DNA of 64,000 nucleotides. Source: Acidobacteriota bacterium. GTDB lineage: Bacteria; Acidobacteriota; Blastocatellia; Chloracidobacteriales; Chloracidobacteriaceae. This document shows, piece after piece, positions 55,102 to 63,848 of this stretch; position 1 is the stretch's first letter; the number at the start of each line of letters is the position of its first letter. The translations under genes and the position numbers were made by a program. The notes below the pieces were generated by a model. It made no database searches, was not told the DNA's origin, and saw only the letters and a list, made by a program, of their open reading frames with translations. The DNA lies in contig JACQXX010000107.1 in assembly GCA_016208495.1 (NCBI GenBank), positions 1 through 64,000 on the forward strand, in the 5' to 3' direction.

Positions 55102-55402
55102 GGTGATGCCTTTCTTGGAAGCCGGGTTCCGGGTTCCGGGTTCCGGGTTCCGGGTTCCGGGTTCCGGGTTTTCAAATTTATGCCCCTTATGTCCTTTATG
55201 TCCTTATATGTCCTTTTTCCTAAACCCTGACCCCTGACCCCCATAAGCGCCAGGATAAGAAACCCTGTGTCCTTTCCGTTGGCATTGAACGACGTTCTTG
55301 TTGGGTTTGGGTCTCGTCCTGGCCGTGACCGTAGGCTTCGCACCACGGCTATTGAACAACGACCCTGCGGGCCTCAAACGCCCCTGACCCCTGACCCCTG
55401 AT
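55102..55402. repeat. Repeat spacer between hyhG and hyhS
   Basis: It contains about seven GGTTCCG heptamers (55121-55170), GTCCTTTATG words, CCCCTGACC-type units at both ends, and a single ATAAGCGCCAGGATAAG terminus (55244-55260). The unique core between the terminus and 55380 is not coding. Confidence 0.8.
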
Positions 55403-56257
55403 CTACACTTCCCGTTTCCCAAACAACCCTTGAACCTGATCAAATCGGAACACGGGTCCGTCTTTGCAGATAAAATTTGGGCCGTACTGGCAATGGCCGC
55501 AAAAGCCGACCGCACATTTCATGTTGCGCTCCATCGAAATGAAAATCCGCTCGCTGGGGAGTCCACGTCGGTTGAGTTCAAGCATGGTGAAGTGCAGCAT
55601 GACTTCAGGCCCGCAAACAAAGGCTACGGTATGGTGCGGATCAAACCCGGCCCGTCGGATGAGCGTTGTCACCACACCCACGTGGCCGCGCCAGTTTCCG
55701 GCGGAACGATCCACGGTGACCAGGGCTTCGATATCAAACCGACCGCGCCAGAGTTCAAGTTCTTTGTGATAGAGAATGTCGGACGGGCTCCGCGTGCCAT
55801 AGAGGACCACCACTTTCCCATATTTTTCACGATGCGCCAGAATATGATAGAGCGCCGGTCGAAGCGGGGCCAGCCCAATGCCACCCGCCACCAGCACAAT
55901 GTCGCTTCCTTCCACGGTTTCGATTGGCCAGTGCGTGCCATAGGGCCCCCGAATGCCAATCACATCGCCTCGTTTCGATTGCCGCATAATGTTGGTCACA
56001 GTGCCAACGGCGCGGGTGGTATGGACGAGCATTTCCGGTTTGGAGGGATCTCCGCTGATTGAAATTGGGATTTCCCCCACCCCAAACACATACAGCATAT
56101 TGAACTGGCCCGGTGCGAACCGGAATTCACGATTTCCATTGGACGCAGCCAGTTCCAGGGTGAAGGTGTCGTGTGTTTCATGTTGAACCCGTTGAATGAC
56201 AAAGGGCGTCGGAATCATCGGGTCATTTTCATAGGAAATTTGTACTTTCGAAATCAT
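55403..56257 (-). CDS. hyhG: Hydrogenase FAD/NAD(P)-binding subunit
   Basis: The product has 284 residues. It is the gamma subunit of the group 3b complex and is related to dihydroorotate dehydrogenase electron-transfer subunits (PyrK type). The FAD domain holds [23 protein letters not shown] and the NAD(P) domain [25 protein letters not shown] and FVCGPEVML. The C-terminal 2Fe-2S motif is [23 protein letters not shown]. The ATG overlaps the stop of the upstream cNMP-binding gene by 4 bp (ATGA). Confidence 0.94.
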   Translation of the reverse strand: MISKVQISYENDPMIPTPFVIQRVQHETHDTFTLELAASNGNREFRFAPGQFNMLYVFGVGEIPISISGDPSKPEMLVHTTRAVGTVTNIMRQSKRGDVIGIRGPYGTHWPIETVEGSDIVLVAGGIGLAPLRPALYHILAHREKYGKVVVLYGTRSPSDILYHKELELWRGRFDIEALVTVDRSAGNWRGHVGVVTTLIRRAGFDPHHTVAFVCGPEVMLHFTMLELNRRGLPSERIFISMERNMKCAVGFCGHCQYGPNFICKDGPVFRFDQVQGLFGKREV

Positions 56258-56715
56258 TTCCCGACCCCGTAAATATCGAGCAGTTGAAGGCTGGTCGCTT
56301 CCAGGCGCTGGCTGAGTATGTAGGAAAACCGTTTCAACAATTCATACCCCAGGCTGTGATCGGCTTCACATTTGGTGCGCAGGCACTTTCCATCGAGGGC
56401 AATCGCTCTGGTGAGTTCGGTTGCTTTGGCATCAAAGTGCCAGCGATAGGGTGGAATAAGCCAGGACCATCCCAAAATCTCGCCTTCGCTGACCGTTTGA
56501 ACGGTGATGGCACCTCGGTTTGGGGCAAATAACTCAACCGCAACCCTGCCGTGCCGGATCAGATAGAAACTGTTGGCTTCCTCGCCACATCGAAACAGAA
56601 ATTGCCCCGGCTGAAACCGAACGTTTGAGGCGCAACCGACAAGCAATTTTAAATATTGGGGCTCGATATCCTTAAAAAAAGAATGTTCTGCCAGGTATCG
56701 TTCCAGATTTTCCAT
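56254..56715 (-). CDS. Cyclic-nucleotide-binding-domain protein of the hydrogenase locus
   Basis: The product has 153 residues from the ATG at 56715, chosen for the strong GGAGGCG upstream; the longer open frame is translated repeat array (SPCHLVTL units). It consists of one cNMP-binding domain: [28 protein letters not shown] and [15 protein letters not shown]. There is no helix-turn-helix, so it is not a transcription factor. Such genes commonly accompany group 3b hydrogenase operons and may tune the enzyme allosterically. It overlaps hyhG by 4 bp. Confidence 0.88.
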   Translation of the reverse strand: MENLERYLAEHSFFKDIEPQYLKLLVGCASNVRFQPGQFLFRCGEEANSFYLIRHGRVAVELFAPNRGAITVQTVSEGEILGWSWLIPPYRWHFDAKATELTRAIALDGKCLRTKCEADHSLGYELLKRFSYILSQRLEATSLQLLDIYGVGK

Positions 56716-56750
56716 GGACGCCTCCTTTAAAGATCGGGTTAGGAAGACAG

Positions 56751-57103
56751 TAATGACAAGGTGACTGGGTGACAAGGTGACAAGGTGACAAGGTGACAAG
56801 GTGACAAGGTGACAAGGTGACAGGGTGACAGGGTGACAGGGTGACAGGGTGACAAGGTGACAAGCTGACAGGGTGACAGAGTGACAAGGTGACAGAGTGA
56901 CAAAATAATAAATACCTTGCCATAAGTTTTCTAAGATATTGAACTTAGTAAGTGTTTGATTTTTCTCCGTGGTTTCCGTTGTTAAATGTCTGGAATGTTT
57001 CGGTAAAGGACTTACTTATTCACCCTGTCACCTTGTCATTTGTCACCTTGTCATCTGGTCATCCAGTCACCTGGTCACCTTGTCATTTGTCACCTTGTCA
57101 TCC
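56751..57103. repeat. GTGACAAG octamer inverted-arm element
   Basis: The left arm is about 18 GTGACAAG/GTGACAGG units (56753-56904). The right arm is about nine CTTGTCAC-type units (57019-57103). They surround a 115-bp AT-rich core. It is the longest array in the window. The right arm includes the hyhB stop codon, so it lies between hyhB and the rest of the locus. Confidence 0.9.
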
Positions 57104-58228
57104 AGATTCCCGAATCGTCTGAACCTCTTTGGTGATGTCAATTCCGACTGGGCACCAGGTAATGCACCGCCCACACCCGACACAGCCCGAAGTCCCAAAC
57201 TGGTCAATCCAGCTTGCCAGTTTGTGGGTCATCCACTGGCGATACCGGGACTCTGGTGATGAGCGGACCGGGCCGCCGTGGATGTAGGAAAATTCGACGG
57301 TAAAGCACGAGTCCCATCGTCGCCAGCGTTCGGCAATGTCGCCGGTCAGGTCGGTCACATCTTCCACAGTCGAGCAAAAACACGTCGGACATACCAGCGT
57401 GCAGTTGGCACAGGTCAAACACCGTTGCGCAATGGCTTCCCAGATCGGGCTTTCAGAATTTCGATAGAGCAGGTCTTTGATATTTTCGGTGTTGAGGGTT
57501 CGCCCCATTTGTGACGCTGACTGGGTCATCAGGGCGTCAACTTTGGTCGTTTCGGCTGGATCCGCTGTCTGATGTGGAATCTGGTTGAGGACTTCGATCC
57601 CGGCTTCAGTTCCGGCCTCGACCACAAAGTAATGGTGGCCAGCTTCCTGAATTTCAGTCACGGCCAGATCATACCCGGCACTGGCTTTGGGACCGGTTTG
57701 CATTGAGGTGCAAAAACAAGTTCCGCCAACCACGGTGCAATTGACTGCCACAATAAACAGGTTGTGTGATCGAGCTTGATAGCGGGAATCCGTGTACTGG
57801 CCGCTGGTAAAAACCTGCTTTTGAATCGTCAGGGCGTGGAGTTCGCACGAACGCACCCCAATGAACGCCATCGGTTGGATTTCTTCAGGTTCGGTTTCGA
57901 CCTGAAATCCAGCCTCGGTTTTTCTGGCGCTCCAGAGTTTGACACGTGGTGGAAATAAAAACTTTTTCCAGGAGTGTGGGCCAACCACATAGCCAAAATG
58001 GGCGTCATCGGTGCGTTTTTTGATGCGATAGAGAGCGGCTTCCTGTTCATCAGTCCAGCCGATGGGTAAGTCCGACACACCTTCGATTTCATCATACACA
58101 ATCGCTCCATCCCGTAGTGTCGGGCCAATCGTGCGATACCCTTTTTGGTGCAGAACTTCAAACAACCGCTGAAAATGAGCCCGCTCCACGACGACAGTGG
58201 GGAGGGCTGGTCGGTCAGTGTGAGTCAT
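57098..58228 (-). CDS. hyhB: Hydrogenase iron-sulfur subunit
   Basis: The product has 376 residues. It is the beta subunit of group 3b (sulfhydrogenase-type) enzymes. The central region has [15 protein letters not shown] and [13 protein letters not shown]. Two 4Fe-4S motifs lie in the C-terminal part: [16 protein letters not shown] at about residues 267-282 and [16 protein letters not shown] at about 350-365. First gene of the locus; the upstream 231 bp (58229-58459) have no other gene and should contain the promoter. Its TGA stop is contributed by the GTGACAAG-type array, so the final residues may be altered. Confidence 0.93.
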   Translation of the reverse strand: MTHTDRPALPTVVVERAHFQRLFEVLHQKGYRTIGPTLRDGAIVYDEIEGVSDLPIGWTDEQEAALYRIKKRTDDAHFGYVVGPHSWKKFLFPPRVKLWSARKTEAGFQVETEPEEIQPMAFIGVRSCELHALTIQKQVFTSGQYTDSRYQARSHNLFIVAVNCTVVGGTCFCTSMQTGPKASAGYDLAVTEIQEAGHHYFVVEAGTEAGIEVLNQIPHQTADPAETTKVDALMTQSASQMGRTLNTENIKDLLYRNSESPIWEAIAQRCLTCANCTLVCPTCFCSTVEDVTDLTGDIAERWRRWDSCFTVEFSYIHGGPVRSSPESRYRQWMTHKLASWIDQFGTSGCVGCGRCITWCPVGIDITKEVQTIRESG

Positions 58229-58459
58229 CGGTTTTCACGATGCGGTGGTCTGGCTTCCAATCGGCCAAATCACGGCATCGTCCTCCTGGGAAAGCTGCAA
58301 GATAAGCGAAGGTTTTTACTGATTGTCGTGTGGGGCAACAGAACTTCTGAAGTGTTGTGAAGTTCGGAAGAATGGAGGAAGAACCGGCGATTGTCGTTTG
58401 GGTGTCGCTGCAATCGAAACCGCCGGGTAATTGATATCAAAAGATAGGGTTGGAGGCAA

Positions 58460-60970
58460 TTAGCGAGATGGTTTTTCGGGCCATCCAGTCGCTTTTTTCT
58501 TCTTTTTGTAGGTTTGGAAGAGGCTGTCAGGAATTTCTTCGTCAAATGAAACTTTGTCGAGGGTGAAGACAATGTCACCACCTTCGGCAGATCGTTGGGT
58601 GGTTTTAAAGGGAATTTTGATCCCATTCACATCTCGATAGTCTTCAAACAGAATCGTGGCTGGAATTGCAATCCGTTCGGAACTATCACTGACTTGCAGT
58701 ACATCTTGACGCAGAATCAGAAACGTTTTGGCGGAGATATATTCAGTAACTGGTTCGCCGTCTTCCGGAGTCTTGACCACGATGTACACGTCTTCGTCAT
58801 TTACCTTCCCAATCCCTTTGAGCGTGACGGATTTATAGAGTGTTTTCCATTTCAGTTCCGGGAACAGTTCAGCCGCCAACCGAACGGAAGTCAGCTTTTT
58901 CCCAACGTAGGTATCAGGTTCGGCAAAACTGGAGAGACCCGCGCCGGCAGTTCCGTCAAAATATTCCTCGGTGGCGCCAATGGTTTTGCCAATTGCGTGA
59001 AAGGTGGTTGATTCGGCCCACAAATTCGGTCGTTTGTGTTTGGTCACGTTCCGGGCGGTAAACCCCTGGGATTCAAAAGTGAGAGTTCCCTGAGTGATCA
59101 TTGTTTGGCGCCCATTGAGATTGGCTTCTCCACCAACTGCCTCAATGACTTTGGCCATCAGTTCATCCACGGTGAGTGTTGGAATATTGGTTCCACCGCT
59201 TATTCGGACCAGCTCCAGGTCACCTTGCGGTTGTTTGAGCAACGCCCCAGTGATTTTCCCATCCGCCCCACGTCGAAAGGTCAGGTTGAAGGTTTCCGGT
59301 AACCCCTTGAGTCCAAACGAGTCTTTGGTTGGAGTTGCTTTTAAGGTGTAGGGGGATTGGCCGGGAATGGACAGCGTGACTTTGTTTTCAGCCGCGACAA
59401 TGTCCACCGTGAGTCCTGATTCTTTGTGAGTGTAGCTTCCAAATGTTTCCGCCAGCATCAGGGTACTGGCTTCTTCATTGGCGCCGCTGGTTTTGCGCTT
59501 TGGAAAAGCAAAGTTGCCGTTGGGCTGTTCAAGGTAAATTTCAGACTCGCCGGGTTTGTCTTTAACAGAGCGAAACGTAGCGAAAAACCCATCTGGAGCG
59601 GGTGATTCGAGTTTGTAGCGCCGTCCGCTCAGGTTGGCGAGTGGATACGGAGGCTGTCCTGGAACGGTCAACACCAGTTTGCCATCTTTGAGGGCCACAT
59701 CGAGTTCCGCACCACCCGGAAGTTCATAGCTGCCGACTTCCTGTTTCAGGTCGCCTGTTGGTTCGGACGACGCGGTGGCCGACGCTGGTTGGCCGCCACC
59801 TTCGACCAGATTTGACCAGATGGCTTCCATGGCCGTCACCCCAAGCGGCGAAGCTGAGACATTGGTCAACAGGACAAAGCCCAGTTTCTGGTCCGGCATC
59901 ACGGCGACCTGAGCGTTAAAGCCATCAATATTGCCGCCATGTTCGACCACTTTGTGTCCATGCCAGTCACGCAAAAACCAGCCGAGCCCATAATTGACCG
60001 GGCCTTGAATTTTGGTTTGAAGTTTGACCAGTTCGGCAAAGCTGGCTTCTGAAACCAGCCGTTTCCCATTCCATTCACCGCCGTTCAACATCAATCTGAC
60101 CCATTGCGCCATATCGCGGGCGTTTGAGTTAATCGCACCCGCCGGAGCAATGATTTTTAAGTCACGGGTCGGCAACTGACTGGTTTTCTTGACTGAGGGG
60201 ACATAGATGTAACCCAGCGAATGGTCACGGGCTTTTTTCATTTCCGGGACGGAAAGCGTCGTGGCATTCATTCCCAATGGTTTGAAAATCCGCTCTTTCA
60301 AAACAGAGTCATACGGCTTGTGCTGGGCGGCTGCAACACATTCGCCAGCCACCAGAAACATCACGTTTTGATACTGAAATTTTTCGCGGAATTTGGCGCG
60401 CGGTTTGGCCGCACTGACGGCCTGGATGACTTCGTGGGAATTCAAAACCCCGGTGTACCAGAGCAAGTCCGTGCGGCTAAGTCCAGAGTTGTGGCAGAGC
60501 AGGTCGCGAATCGTAATTTTGGTGTCAGCTTCAGTGTCTTGCAATTTGAAATAGGGAATGAACTTCTTTGGGGAGTCTTCCCAGGCCATCTTGCCATCGT
60601 CAATGCTCAAGGCTGTGGCCATGGCCGTAAACGCTTTGGTTGATGAACCGATGGCAAACAATGTGTCGGGGGTCACTGGCAGTTTCTTCTCGATGTTTCG
60701 AAGCCCTAACCCCTTTAAATAAATGATTTTGTCATCTTTGACAATCGCAAGGGCCACACCTGGAATCCCGAGTTCCTTGCGCTGGTCATCTATCTTTTTC
60801 TCAATTGCTGCCAGTTGAGCCGTCAGGTCTGCACTGGTAGCAGAAGGTGTATTTTGAGGTCCGGTTGTTGGTTGATGAGCTGCCAAAATTGGCCAACAGG
60901 GAAGGAGCAAAAGTCCCAGCAAGAGGCTGCTGAGCAAACGGAACGCGCGCTGATTGAAACGGGAAATCAC
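58460..60970 (-). CDS. Exported beta-lactamase-fold serine hydrolase with C-terminal domains
   Basis: The product has 836 residues. I prefer the GTG at 60970, with AGAGAGG seven bases upstream, to the ATG at 61009, whose first codons lie in a GAATGAA array. A signal peptide follows (LLSSLLLGLLLLPCWPILA). The class C beta-lactamase/penicillin-binding fold (about residues 50-400) has SxxK in IGSSTKAF, YxN in QYQNVMF and HGG in VEHGGN, all intact. Two DUF3471-like domains (about 415-510 and 520-610) repeat a VPGQPPYPL motif. A C-terminal LolA-like domain (about 620-815) starts GTNIPTLTVDELMAKV. Probable D-amino peptide or ester hydrolase acting in the envelope. Confidence 0.88.
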   Translation of the reverse strand: MISRFNQRAFRLLSSLLLGLLLLPCWPILAAHQPTTGPQNTPSATSADLTAQLAAIEKKIDDQRKELGIPGVALAIVKDDKIIYLKGLGLRNIEKKLPVTPDTLFAIGSSTKAFTAMATALSIDDGKMAWEDSPKKFIPYFKLQDTEADTKITIRDLLCHNSGLSRTDLLWYTGVLNSHEVIQAVSAAKPRAKFREKFQYQNVMFLVAGECVAAAQHKPYDSVLKERIFKPLGMNATTLSVPEMKKARDHSLGYIYVPSVKKTSQLPTRDLKIIAPAGAINSNARDMAQWVRLMLNGGEWNGKRLVSEASFAELVKLQTKIQGPVNYGLGWFLRDWHGHKVVEHGGNIDGFNAQVAVMPDQKLGFVLLTNVSASPLGVTAMEAIWSNLVEGGGQPASATASSEPTGDLKQEVGSYELPGGAELDVALKDGKLVLTVPGQPPYPLANLSGRRYKLESPAPDGFFATFRSVKDKPGESEIYLEQPNGNFAFPKRKTSGANEEASTLMLAETFGSYTHKESGLTVDIVAAENKVTLSIPGQSPYTLKATPTKDSFGLKGLPETFNLTFRRGADGKITGALLKQPQGDLELVRISGGTNIPTLTVDELMAKVIEAVGGEANLNGRQTMITQGTLTFESQGFTARNVTKHKRPNLWAESTTFHAIGKTIGATEEYFDGTAGAGLSSFAEPDTYVGKKLTSVRLAAELFPELKWKTLYKSVTLKGIGKVNDEDVYIVVKTPEDGEPVTEYISAKTFLILRQDVLQVSDSSERIAIPATILFEDYRDVNGIKIPFKTTQRSAEGGDIVFTLDKVSFDEEIPDSLFQTYKKKKKATGWPEKPSR

Positions 60971-61009
60971 AGAGCAACCCTCTCTTTGAATGAAGAATGA
61001 AGAACCCAT

Positions 61010-61400
61010 TGAGTGGTTAGTGGTTAGTGGTTAGTGGTTAGTGGCTAGTGGTTAGTGATTAGTGATGCAAATTAAGAGTTGAAAAAAGACTGGTTTTGAA
61101 TCCGCGAAGCGGGTGGCATTCTTCAAGCCTCGGGTGCAATGAGCGTCAGCGAATGAAATCCGTGGCCTTCATCACCGGTCAGCGTGGCCTGGGCGACGGC
61201 TGAATTCATCGCCACCGATTTTGTTTTCCACGGATTCCGCTCCGCTCCACCCGAGGCTTTCACTCTTTCGCCCAGTTCCTGGGCTGAAATCCCAAAACCG
61301 TTTCAACTCTTAACTGGCATTAGTGGTTAGTGGTTAGAAGTCAATACCTTCCAAGAATCAAGAACTAACCACTAACCACTAACCACTAACCACTAACCAC
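61010..61400. repeat. GTTAGTG arrays flanking a TIR element
   Basis: GTTAGTG-type units (61010-61062) precede an element with 20-bp imperfect inverted termini (ATGCAAATTAAGAGTTGAAA at 61065-61084; complement at 61301-61320). After it come GTTAGTG units, the core GAAGTCAATACCTTCCAAGAA and five CACTAAC units up to 61400. No gene is seen in the 440-bp gap. Confidence 0.85.
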
Positions 61401-61414
61401 ATTCTCAGTTCTTG

Positions 61415-62122
61415 TCAGTCACGGTCCCGGTCAGTGATTTCCCCTGGAACCTGATCATCAGGGGAAAGCGGATCAAACCGGAAGGTGATACGCGACTTGA
61501 CGCCGGAAAGAGTGTTACCGTCATTTCCACGCTCAATGAGCAGGACCAGCTTACCGTTGGCAAACAGCCATTCCGCACCTTCGGCGTCTTCATAAGTCAG
61601 GGTCGGTTCACCATAGTGTTTGGTGACGATTTCAGAAAAATTATCAACCGTTTCAGCAATTTCCTGACCGTCAATACTGGCGAGGGTGAACGTGGTGCCG
61701 AGCAATGTTTGGTTCCCAGGTGCAGTTCGGAGCGTGACTTCGCACTGGTAATGGGAATTTCCAAGCGTCAGATCAGGGATTTTGGCTTTGAAGGTATCTT
61801 CGGTTGTCTCTGGTGGAGCTGCCGGTTTCCAGGGCTGAAGCACCCTGGCGCCCTTCAGTATTTGTTCTGCTTCCTGACGCAAAAAGGCGGTTTTTCCTGG
61901 GGTGCTGGCGGCAAGTTTCCCGCTGAATTGTGGCAGAAACTGGTCAAGGTAGATAAAAAGATCAATTTGATTTGACTGGTTTGGTGGTGTGGCTGGGTTT
62001 TTGGGAGCGGCTGATGGGAGCTGGCAGGCAGCTCCGGTGAAGAAACCCACCAGGCATACCAGCACAATTCTGGTAACGGCCATAAAACTTTGCGCACGAC
62101 AGGCAAATGACACACCACGCAT
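61415..62122 (-). CDS. Putative lipoprotein, function unknown
   Basis: The product has 235 residues from the ATG at 62122; an internal ATG at 62083 gives a cleaner signal peptide and is equally possible. The segment VTRIVLVCLVGFFTGAAC ends in a lipobox-like GAAC, predicting a membrane-attached lipoprotein. The mature part starts with a Pro/Asn-rich spacer, then a helical region with FLRQEAEQILKGARVL and a mixed alpha/beta domain containing IVTKHYGEPTLTYEDAEGAEW. I do not recognise the family. It is a single gene between repeats and the divergent permease. Confidence 0.65.
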   Translation of the reverse strand: MRGVSFACRAQSFMAVTRIVLVCLVGFFTGAACQLPSAAPKNPATPPNQSNQIDLFIYLDQFLPQFSGKLAASTPGKTAFLRQEAEQILKGARVLQPWKPAAPPETTEDTFKAKIPDLTLGNSHYQCEVTLRTAPGNQTLLGTTFTLASIDGQEIAETVDNFSEIVTKHYGEPTLTYEDAEGAEWLFANGKLVLLIERGNDGNTLSGVKSRITFRFDPLSPDDQVPGEITDRDRD

Positions 62123-62503
62123 CAGAGTTGACAGTCCTTATTGTATAAGTTCGAAAGCTGAATTGATCTTGAGGAAGCGATTGAAAATGACTGGTGCAAA
62201 TTACACCACTGGTTACACAGTTGAAAACGGGAAATCGAAATCAGCCTTCTTCAGTCGTTATTAGGAACCAGCCGTTCGCTTGAAAAATCAATATGTTAGG
62301 TGGCTCCTCACCTGGCGATGATGGTAGTTCCAAAAACAGAGATAAACTTGAAACCACATCTGGGTTTGATTCGTTCTAGGCGGCAACTTCAACCCTTCAA
62401 ATCAAATCACAAAAATTTGGATTTACTCAGCACCTGCGATTCAGTCTGAATCAAAAACAACTGAAGACCTGTCTGAAGCAGCATTTTTACGAGGTTTCTT
62501 GAA
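62123..62503. other. Divergent intergenic region, no gene
   Basis: The 381 bp between the divergent lipoprotein and permease genes contain no plausible ORF, no heptamer array and no clear promoter match. Confidence 0.45.
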
Positions 62504-63757
62504 ATGAACAGCAGTACGCAGACCATGCCTTATCGCGAAGCAATTATGCTGGCCTATGAATCAATCTGGGCGCACAAATTGCGCAGTTTTCTGACCTTGC
62601 TCGGTGTGATTTTGGGCGTGATGGCGGTGGTGGCAGTGGCCTCGTTTATTGAGATGGCCAACAAATCCGTGCTGAATACCGTCACCAATGACTTTGGGGC
62701 CAATACCATTACCCTTGATAAATATGGCCTCATCACCAGCTTTGATGACTTTATTGATGCCCAAAAACGCAATAAAGACATTACTCAGGATGATTTCCGG
62801 GCACTCAAAGAAGGCGTGACGCTGGCCGAAGATATCGGGATTGTGATTAGCCAGTCAGTTGAAACGCTCCGTGTCGGATCCCAGGAACTCTACAGCGTTG
62901 CTATCAATGGCGAGACCCCGGACATGGCCAACATCATGGTCAATGGCACCACGGTGGATGAAGGCCGGTTTATCACTGACATTGATAACGACCAGCGACG
63001 CAACGTGGTGTTTATCGGCAGCAAGCTCAAAGAAACTTTCTTCCCGACGGTCAACCCAATTGGCAAAGAATTGCGGATTCTTGGCGAACCGTTTGAAATC
63101 ATCGGGGTTGCCAAAGCGATTGGATCAACCTTTGGTCAGGAACGCGATAGCTACGCGGTGATTCCATTCCAAACCCATCTGAAGATGTTTGGCGCTCGTC
63201 AGTCACTCACCATTTACTTCAAAGCCCCCAGCCCTGAAAAACAGGAACCCTTACAAGATCAAATTCGCGTGATTATGCGTGCCCGCCACCACCTGATGTT
63301 TTCTGAAAAAGATAATTTCGGTTTTATCAGTGCCGATGCCCTGAACGAACTCTGGCAGAGCCTGTCGAGTTTGATTGCGGCAGTCGCTCTGGCGGTGACC
63401 TCGATTTCGCTCGTTGTCGGCGGCATCGTGATTATGAACATTATGATGGTGTCAGTAACGGAACGAACTCGGGAAATCGGGATTCGCAAATCACTTGGTG
63501 CCCGACAAAAAGATATCCTGCTCCAGTTTCTGGTTGAATCTTCAATGTTGTCAGGTTTTGGCGGGCTGGTCGGAGTGATCTTAATCGGAGCGATTCTCCT
63601 CATTGTTGCCCAGGCATTTTCACTCTCGGTTTCAATGCCGTTGTGGGCCGTCTTTTTATCACTCTTTGTTTCCCTAAGCGTTGGCATTATATTTGGTCTC
63701 TATCCTGCCTATCGAGCAGCGAGACTTGATCCAATTGTGGCCCTCCGGCAGGAGTGA
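62504..63757 (+). CDS. MacB/FtsX-family ABC transporter permease
   Basis: The product has 417 residues. The N-terminal helix (RSFLTLLGVILGVMAVVAV, about 27-50) is followed by a periplasmic MacB_PCD-type domain (about 55-285) and the FtsX domain with three helices (SSLIAAVALAVTSISLVVGG; FGGLVGVILIGAILLIVAQA; FLSLFVSLSVGIIFG). The coupling motif MMVSVTERTREIGIRKSLGARQ at about 315 contacts the ATPase, and YPAYRAARLDPIVALR is the usual end. The family exports substrates or signals across the envelope. No ATPase gene is in the window; a second permease follows. GAGG nine bases before ATG is the ribosome binding site. Confidence 0.93.
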   Translation: MNSSTQTMPYREAIMLAYESIWAHKLRSFLTLLGVILGVMAVVAVASFIEMANKSVLNTVTNDFGANTITLDKYGLITSFDDFIDAQKRNKDITQDDFRALKEGVTLAEDIGIVISQSVETLRVGSQELYSVAINGETPDMANIMVNGTTVDEGRFITDIDNDQRRNVVFIGSKLKETFFPTVNPIGKELRILGEPFEIIGVAKAIGSTFGQERDSYAVIPFQTHLKMFGARQSLTIYFKAPSPEKQEPLQDQIRVIMRARHHLMFSEKDNFGFISADALNELWQSLSSLIAAVALAVTSISLVVGGIVIMNIMMVSVTERTREIGIRKSLGARQKDILLQFLVESSMLSGFGGLVGVILIGAILLIVAQAFSLSVSMPLWAVFLSLFVSLSVGIIFGLYPAYRAARLDPIVALRQE

Positions 63758-63848
63758 TGTGGCTGGTAATAAAGACTGTAAGGGCGCTGTTGCTTTGAAG
63801 TGCGCCCAATTTGAAAATCCTGAACCCTGAACCCTGAACCCTAAAATT

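Noticed and set aside
54733-55230. 165-codon plus-strand ORF across hyhS
   Set aside because: It is antisense to the conserved small-subunit gene and ends in translated GGTTCCG repeats.
56716-56799. Upstream extension of the cNMP-binding protein
   Set aside because: The extra residues (SPCHLVTL type) are translated repeat units; GGAGGCG before the ATG at 56715 marks the real start.
56751-57103. Possible CRISPR array
   Set aside because: The period is 8 bases with no spacers, and no cas gene is present.
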